From Microbacterium sp. LWO14-1.2 (GTDB lineage Bacteria; Actinomycetota; Actinomycetes; Actinomycetales; Microbacteriaceae): DNA of 64,000 nucleotides. The notes under the pieces were generated by a model, which was not told where the DNA came from, made no database searches, and was given only the letters and a program-made list of their open reading frames with translations. The stretch spans positions 682,001 to 746,000 of the forward strand of contig NZ_CP151633.1 of the NCBI RefSeq assembly GCF_038397715.1, written 5' to 3'. The translations under genes were made by a program, and so were the position numbers. Below are positions 59,505 through 64,000 of this stretch, in pieces; within the stretch, counting starts at the first letter, position 1; each line of letters begins with the position of its first letter.

Positions 59505-60965
59505 ATGAGTACGTCCACCGCCCCCGCGAATCCGCGCTCGCGGGTCATCACCGCCAGCCTCGTCGGCACCACGATCGAGTTCTACGACTTCTACGCGTAC
59601 GCCACCGCTGCCGTGCTCGTCTTCCCCGTCCTCTTCTTCCCGACGGGCAACGACACCACGTCGCTCCTGTCGTCGTTCGCCGTGTTCGGCGCTGCGATGG
59701 TCGCCCGCCCGATCGGCGCCGTCGTGTTCGGGCATTTCGGTGACCGGTTCGGCCGCAAGGCCACGCTCGTGGCGTCGCTGCTCACGATGGGCATCGCGAC
59801 CTTCGTGATCGGCCTGCTCCCCACGTTCCAGCAGATCGGCTGGTGGGCGGCTCTGCTGCTCCTCATCCTGCGTCTGTTCCAGGGCTTCGCTCTGGGCGGC
59901 GAGTGGTCGGGCGCCGCGCTCGTGGCCACCGAGAACGCCCCCGCGGGCAAGCGCGCCTGGTACGGCACCTTCCCGCAGCTGGGCGCTCCGCTCGGCTTCA
60001 TCATCGCGAACTTCCTCTTCCTGGCGATCAACTGGCTGCTCCCGCACGCCGAGAACCCGGCGCTGAAGTCCGAGGCGTTCCTGTCGTGGGGCTGGCGGAT
60101 CCCGTTCCTGTTCTCGGCCGTCATGGTCATCATCGGCCTGTGGGTGCGTCTCAAGCTCGTCGAGTCCGACACGTTCAAGAAGGCCGAGAAGGTCGGCGCG
60201 ATCCGCAAGCTGCCGCTCGCGACCGTGTTCCGCCACCACTGGAAGGCGCTGATCCTCGGCACCTTCATCATGCTGGCCACGTACGTGCTGTTCTACCTGA
60301 TGACGAACTTCACGCTCGCGTACGGCACCAAGCCGGCCTCTCTCGAGACCGCGTCCGCCGCCGCTCAGGCGGCCGCCGAAGCCGCCGGGAAGGACTTCGA
60401 CGCCTCCGCGTTCGCCGCGCAGTTCTACCCCGGTCTGGGCTTCGGCTACACCGACTTCGTGCTCATGCAGATCGTCGGCGTCGTGTTCTTCGGCATCTTC
60501 ACCCTGCTGTCGGGTCCGATCGCCGATTCCATCGGACGCCGCAAGCTGCTCCTGTGGGTCACGGGGCTCATCATCGTGTTCGGCCTCACGTTCAACGCGT
60601 TCCTGCTGCCGGCGATGGACCCCAAGTTCACCGGCGCGCTGGCGCAGGCCTTCCTCGTGTTCGGGTTCATGCTCATGGGTGCGACTTTCGGTCCGATGGG
60701 CGCGCTGCTGCCCGAGCTGTTCCCGACGAACGTCCGCTACACGGGATCCGCGATCTCGTACAACGTGTCGTCGATCCTCGGCGCTGCGGTCGCACCGCTC
60801 ATCGCCGTGTGGCTGTGGGAGCTCGGCGACGGCGCGCCCTGGCTCGTGGGACTGTACCTCTCGGTCATGGGCGTGCTGACGTTCATCGCGCTCTTCCTGT
60901 CGAAGGAGACCAAGGACACCGACTACGAGTCCGACCTCGGGGTGGCTGCCGCCGTCGAGCTCTGA
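59505..60965 (+). CDS. MHS-family MFS transporter
   Basis: The 486-residue protein is of the metabolite:H+ symporter type: about 12 helices, N-terminal GTTIEFYDFYAYATAAVLVF, the loop 2-3 motif GHFGDRFGRKATL, RLFQGFALGGEWSGAALVA, and loop 8-9 SGPIADSIGRRKLL. Substrates in this family are usually mono- or dicarboxylates, shikimate, or proline/betaine; not predictable here. A long Ala-rich periplasmic loop (ETASAAAQAAAEAAG) lies between helices 7 and 8. AAGGAG precedes the ATG. The operator upstream suggests inducible expression. Confidence 0.94.
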   Translation: MSTSTAPANPRSRVITASLVGTTIEFYDFYAYATAAVLVFPVLFFPTGNDTTSLLSSFAVFGAAMVARPIGAVVFGHFGDRFGRKATLVASLLTMGIATFVIGLLPTFQQIGWWAALLLLILRLFQGFALGGEWSGAALVATENAPAGKRAWYGTFPQLGAPLGFIIANFLFLAINWLLPHAENPALKSEAFLSWGWRIPFLFSAVMVIIGLWVRLKLVESDTFKKAEKVGAIRKLPLATVFRHHWKALILGTFIMLATYVLFYLMTNFTLAYGTKPASLETASAAAQAAAEAAGKDFDASAFAAQFYPGLGFGYTDFVLMQIVGVVFFGIFTLLSGPIADSIGRRKLLLWVTGLIIVFGLTFNAFLLPAMDPKFTGALAQAFLVFGFMLMGATFGPMGALLPELFPTNVRYTGSAISYNVSSILGAAVAPLIAVWLWELGDGAPWLVGLYLSVMGVLTFIALFLSKETKDTDYESDLGVAAAVEL

Positions 60966-60979
60966 CGCGTCCGTCCGCG

Positions 60980-61011
60980 AACGGCCGCATCCCGCACGGG
61001 GTGCGGCCGTT
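60980..61011. terminator. Hairpin between MFS and S66 genes
   Basis: AACGGCCGCATCCCG pairs with CGGGGTGCGGCCGTT (one G-T pair) in a convergent gap, 15 bases after the MFS stop. Confidence 0.8.
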
Positions 61012-61030
61012 CCGCATCTGCCGCCACCCG

Positions 61031-62062
61031 TCAAAAGGAGCCGGTGACCGTGCGCGCTCGCGCGTCGAGAGCCATCATGCCGCCGTAGGGCACGATCCAC
61101 TGCGGGCGCGTGTGCCCGAACGGCACGCCGACGCAGATGACCGCGTTCGGGTTGTACCGCGACACCGTCTCGATCACGATGTCACGCTGAGCGGCCCGGA
61201 GGGCGTCCGCCTCCTCGGGAGAGGGATGCACGTCGAAGTCGCTCACTGGCGGGCGCGCCACGACGACACCGGCGACCGCATCGAGGACGCCCCGCTCGCC
61301 GAGCCCGCGCACCCAACGGCCCACCCAGCTCGCGGCGGGGCGCTCCTCGCTCGTCTCGAGCAGCAGGATGCCGTCGCGCAGCTCCTCCACTGCGGGAAGA
61401 CGGTCGGCGAACGCGAGCTGGTCGAGGACTTCGAGACAGCCGCCCCACGTGCGTCCTTCGACGCGGGTGGACGGTCCCGCCCACACCCACTCCTCGGTCG
61501 GCACGCGTTCGCCGTACTCGTGCAGCGCCCGGGGATCGACCCAGCGGCGTCCGACGTCCTCGGACTCGCCCGGCTCGGAGAGCGCGAGGTCGCCGCCCTC
61601 GAGCAGCGCCGCACGGAGCGAACGCCGGTGCACGTCGTCGACCGCCGGGCCGGGACCGAGGTGCACCGCGGTGGACCCTCCGTAATATCCGCGGATGCCG
61701 AGACGCCACAGCCAGTTGAGGATGTTGGTGTTGTCGCTGTAGCCGAGGAACGGTTTCGGATCGGCGAGCGCGAGCGTCTCGTCGAGATGCGGAACGACGA
61801 GGATCTGGTCATCGCCTCCGATGGTCGCGACGATGGCGCGGATGCCAGGATCCGCGAATGCGGCGTTGACGTCGGCGGCACGCGCCTCGGGACTCGCTCC
61901 GAGCTGTCGCGTCGTCGGGAACTCGACCGGCACGAGTCCGGTGAGGTCTTCGAGCCGGCGGAGGGCCTGTGCGTGCAACTCCGGCGCGACGGCCGGCGCG
62001 GCGAACGCGGGCGAGAGGATGGCGACCTTGTCGCCCGGCACAGGTCGGGGTGTCGACAGCAT
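61031..62062 (-). CDS. S66-family peptidase (LD-carboxypeptidase/MccF type)
   Basis: The 343-residue protein fits peptidase family S66: N-terminal PGDKVAILSPAFAAP, the sequence ATIGGDDQILVVPHL, and the catalytic serine in FLGYSDNTNILN; IVVARPPVSD and CVGVPFGHTRPQWIVPYG are C-terminal. S66 includes LD-carboxypeptidases of murein recycling and MccF proteins that cleave microcin C-type peptide nucleotides. The absence of a signal peptide and the GGDD-YSDNT wording place it nearer the cytoplasmic MccF-like group, but this is inference. A weak CAGACT hexamer lies 6 nt before the ATG. Confidence 0.9.
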   Translation of the reverse strand: MLSTPRPVPGDKVAILSPAFAAPAVAPELHAQALRRLEDLTGLVPVEFPTTRQLGASPEARAADVNAAFADPGIRAIVATIGGDDQILVVPHLDETLALADPKPFLGYSDNTNILNWLWRLGIRGYYGGSTAVHLGPGPAVDDVHRRSLRAALLEGGDLALSEPGESEDVGRRWVDPRALHEYGERVPTEEWVWAGPSTRVEGRTWGGCLEVLDQLAFADRLPAVEELRDGILLLETSEERPAASWVGRWVRGLGERGVLDAVAGVVVARPPVSDFDVHPSPEEADALRAAQRDIVIETVSRYNPNAVICVGVPFGHTRPQWIVPYGGMMALDARARTVTGSF

Positions 62063-62114
62063 CTGCTCAGTCTGTCAAGGCGCCCCATCGTGCGACGAGT
62101 GACGCGCGCAGACA

Positions 62115-62741
62115 TCAGCCATCGACGAGAAAGCGTTCGATCGCGGCGATCGTCGAGGTGTTGTTCCGGTGCAGGACACCGCGGATGCCGACGGCGGCCG
62201 CTCCGTCGATCGCGAGCTCATGGTCGTCGATGAAGAGCACGTCTTCCGGTTCGGCGCCGAGGGCCTCCAGCGTGCAGAGGTAGGCGTCTGGCTCGGGCTT
62301 GGCGACGCCGAGCTCATGGCTGTAGCAGATGGGGTCGAAGATCGCGGCGAATCCGAAGCGCCGCTCCTCCTCTTCGCGCGCACCGTCGGCCGAGTTCGAG
62401 AGGATCGCCGTCCGCGCCCTGCCGCGCAGCGAGCGCGCGTACTCGATCAGCTCGTGGTTGCCGGTGCCGCAGTACGCGTCCCAGAAGTCCGCGCGGATCG
62501 CCGCACGCTGCGCGTCATCGAGTTCGAGCCCCGCGGCGAGTCCCGCCCAGAACGCTCCCTCGGTACCGACCGTGAGGTCGATACGGGGCAAGTCCGCGGC
62601 ATCGATGCGCGCGTCCAGCTCGTCCTGCGCGAGCCCGCTGACGGCGCGCACGCGCTCCCACCACTGCTCCTGCCAGGTGTCGTCGTCGACGACCTCGAGC
62701 ACTCCGCCGACGTCGAACAGGATCCACGGCTTCTCCGGCAT
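62115..62741 (-). CDS. HAD-family hydrolase
   Basis: The 208-residue protein has the HAD motifs: ILFDVGGVLEVVDDD at the N-terminus (nucleophile Asp; the second acidic residue is replaced by Gly as in FDxGxV-type members such as YihX), AILSNSADGAREEE (motif II), GVAKPEPDAYL (motif III lysine) and LFIDDHELAIDGAAAVG (motif IV). Likely a sugar-phosphate or nucleotide phosphatase with a helical cap. TAGGGT precedes the ATG at 62741 by 6 nt, so it is leaderless and divergent from the HTH gene. Confidence 0.92.
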   Translation of the reverse strand: MPEKPWILFDVGGVLEVVDDDTWQEQWWERVRAVSGLAQDELDARIDAADLPRIDLTVGTEGAFWAGLAAGLELDDAQRAAIRADFWDAYCGTGNHELIEYARSLRGRARTAILSNSADGAREEEERRFGFAAIFDPICYSHELGVAKPEPDAYLCTLEALGAEPEDVLFIDDHELAIDGAAAVGIRGVLHRNNTSTIAAIERFLVDG

Positions 62742-62779
62742 CCGCACACCCTATGCGAATCGGCTGTGGGACCTCCTGC

Positions 62780-62823
62780 GTCAATTTCTGTTGACATCCG
62801 CGGCGTCGTCAACAAGGATTGAC
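62780..62823 (+). promoter_or_regulatory. Twin operators GTCAA-N6-TTGAC overlapping the HTH gene promoter
   Basis: Two copies: 62780-62795 and 62808-62823, centres 28 bp apart. TTGACA (62791-62796) and AAGGAT (62814-62819) are 17 nt apart and each lies in or next to one operator, so binding would cover both -35 and -10. A perfect 11-bp repeat ACCTCCTGCGT/ACGCAGGAGGT (62771-62781 with 62834-62844) flanks the pair and includes the ribosome site. Confidence 0.6.
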
Positions 62824-62849
62824 GATATCCATCACGCAGGAGGTGTCCC

Positions 62850-63056
62850 ATGACCCTGAAGACCGCACACGCGCTCGAGGACCGCGGCGAGCCGATCGCC
62901 GAGCTCCACCGCCTCGCCGGCCTGCGCACCGAGATCGCCCGCGCCGAGGAGGCGGAGGTGCGCCGCGCGCGCAACCTCGGCTACTCCTGGCAGGCGATCG
63001 CGGGGGCCCTCGGCGTGACCAAGCAGGCCGCGCACCGACGCTTCGGACGCCGCTGA
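62850..63056 (+). CDS. Small helix-turn-helix protein
   Basis: The 68-residue protein has an N-terminal charged helix (LRTEIARAEEAEVRRARN) and a C-terminal helix-turn-helix GYSWQAIAGALGVTKQAAHR, ending RRFGRR. AGGAGGT lies 6 nt before the ATG. The promoter carries two symmetric operators that are a natural target for a dimeric autorepressor. Proteins of this size with this HTH are common in actinobacteria; function unknown to me. Divergent from the HAD gene and upstream of the ABC exporter. Confidence 0.85.
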   Translation: MTLKTAHALEDRGEPIAELHRLAGLRTEIARAEEAEVRRARNLGYSWQAIAGALGVTKQAAHRRFGRR

Positions 63057-63142
63057 TCGTCGCCCGCGCACATACAGCCCAGCCATAGAAACCGACCGGA
63101 CACGAAGTACGGTCGGAGTATCCCTTCAGAACGAGGTCACGC

Positions 63143-64000
63143 ATGTCCAGCACGGCGACGTCACGCCGACGCGGACGGGGCGCATCGCAGGACGGTCCGC
63201 GCGCCACCTTCCGCCAACTCCTCCCCTTCCTCTTCGAACACAAGCGCACGCTCATCGTCGTCGCGATCCTCAGCGTGTTCGGCGCAGCGACGTCGCTCGT
63301 GCAGCCCCTGCTCGTCGGTCAGGTCATCGAGGCCGTGCAGTCCGAAAGAGACATCGGCATCCTCGTCTGGCTCCTGGTCGGGTTCGTGATCGTCTCCTCG
63401 ATCATCTCCGGCTACCAGCACTACCTGCTGCAGCGCACCGGCACCGCAGTCGTCTACTCGAGCCGTCGCAAGCTCATCGCCCGCATCCTGCACCTGCCGA
63501 TCAGCGAGTTCGACGCCCGCCGCACCGGCGACCTCGTCTCGCGCGTCGGCACCGACACGACGCTGCTCTACGCCGTGCTCACCCAGGGACTCGCGGATGC
63601 CGTGGGCAGCGCGATCCTGTTCCTCGGCGCCCTGATCGCGATGCTGCTGATCGACCCCGTCCTGCTGCTGCTCATCGTGATCGTCATCGGAGCGTCGGTC
63701 GCCGTGGTCACCGCGTTGAGCGGTCGCATCCGCACCGCCTCGACCGCGCAGCAGGAGAAGGTCGGCGAACTCGCGTCCGGCGTGGAGCGCGCGGTCGGCT
63801 CGATTCGCACCGTGCGGGCCTCGGGCGCGACCGAGCGCGAGACCGAGGCGGTGTCGACGCTCGCCTCGGACGCCTACGGCATCGGCGTGCGGATCGCGAA
63901 GATCTCTTCGCTCGTCGTGCCGATCGCCGGAGTCGCGCTGCAGGTCTCCCTGCTCGTGGTGCTGGGTGTCGGCGGATTCCGCGTCGCGGCGGGCGACCTC
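63143..64000 (+). CDS. ABC exporter, transmembrane part (truncated by window end)
   Basis: The visible 286 residues run off the window. After a basic N-terminus (SSTATSRRRGRG) comes a type 1 exporter transmembrane domain with about five helices in view: FRQLLPFLFEHKRTLIVVA, GILVWLLVGFVIVSSIIS, and the family block FDARRTGDLVSRVGTDTTLL; ATEREETEAV-like coupling segment follows. The ATP-binding domain lies beyond the end. TACGGT (63108-63113) precedes it with a short leader; ribosome site ACGAGGT is weak. Possible drug, lipid or peptide export. Confidence 0.92.
   Translation, partial: MSSTATSRRRGRGASQDGPRATFRQLLPFLFEHKRTLIVVAILSVFGAATSLVQPLLVGQVIEAVQSERDIGILVWLLVGFVIVSSIISGYQHYLLQRTGTAVVYSSRRKLIARILHLPISEFDARRTGDLVSRVGTDTTLLYAVLTQGLADAVGSAILFLGALIAMLLIDPVLLLLIVIVIGASVAVVTALSGRIRTASTAQQEKVGELASGVERAVGSIRTVRASGATERETEAVSTLASDAYGIGVRIAKISSLVVPIAGVALQVSLLVVLGVGGFRVAAGDL

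Noticed and set aside
62771..62844. Riboswitch at the HTH gene using the ACCTCCTGCGT/ACGCAGGAGGT pair
   Set aside because: The -35/-10 pair lies between the arms, so the left arm would not be in the transcript; DNA-level regulation is the simpler reading, unless an upstream start exists.

Overview
The window is about 69% G+C and reads as a chromosomal segment of a high-GC actinobacterium, most probably a Microbacterium or close Microbacteriaceae relative. Evidence: codon use; GTG starts; TANNNT promoter hexamers sitting exactly 6 nt before start codons; and a block (ispH, xseA, xseB, DUF4245, fumC, glpX, PIN-PhoH, uppS, hemolysin III, DUF4307, greA) whose content matches, from memory, the Rv1080c-Rv1110 neighbourhood of Mycobacterium tuberculosis. 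No insertion sequence, prophage, CRISPR array, plasmid gene or rRNA is visible. Almost every base is accounted for by 64 proposed CDS (62 ordinary genes and 2 very small ones), one tRNA and short intergenic signals. No gene-free stretch exceeds 300 bases; the longest are 54119-54399 (FMN riboswitch), 24163-24441 and 4031-4284.

Layout. 1-10.7 kb: end of rmuC, glycolysis/gluconeogenesis (glpX, fbaA), ispH followed at once by an IclR regulator, exonuclease VII, beta-carbonic anhydrase overlapping fumC. 10.7-20.6 kb: PIN-PhoH, short-chain cis-prenyltransferase, hemolysin III, DUF4307, greA, threonine deaminase plus AI-2E exporter, YcaQ-type glycosylase, LemA. 20.6-30.6 kb: lactone oxidase with a PLP racemase/aldolase-like partner, a UAA-anticodon tRNA with a short variable loop, NDH-2 with a Lys/Ala tail, mycosin-like protease, DUF501, FtsB-like protein, enolase, O-methyltransferase. 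30.6-42.3 kb: a GntR-controlled membrane operon, thioesterase-like protein, two transporters/hydrolases, hisS, mazG, ppc, gdhA. 42.3-47.5 kb: an amine-catabolic module made of a permease, a 981-residue kinase/degenerate middle domain/class III aminotransferase fusion and a hexapeptide-repeat protein. 47.5-54.1 kb: SDR, mfd, GNAT, an Fpg-like glycosylase whose 3' end is tandemly triplicated. 54.1-57.9 kb: FMN riboswitch and complete ribD-ribE-ribBA-ribH operon. 57.9-64 kb: small membrane protein, 25-bp repeats, phosphoesterase, MHS-type MFS transporter, S66 peptidase, HAD hydrolase, a 68-residue HTH protein with twin operators, and the start of an ABC exporter.

Most genes are central housekeeping. 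The parts that deserve attention are the fpg tail with two ATGA-coupled 23-residue ORFs (53979-54118), the kinase-aminotransferase fusion module (42318-47473), the class I tRNA with a UAA anticodon (23269-23344), the very high share of leaderless genes (21 genes here have the same hexamer/spacer geometry), and the widespread GGATGC/GCATCC hexamer.
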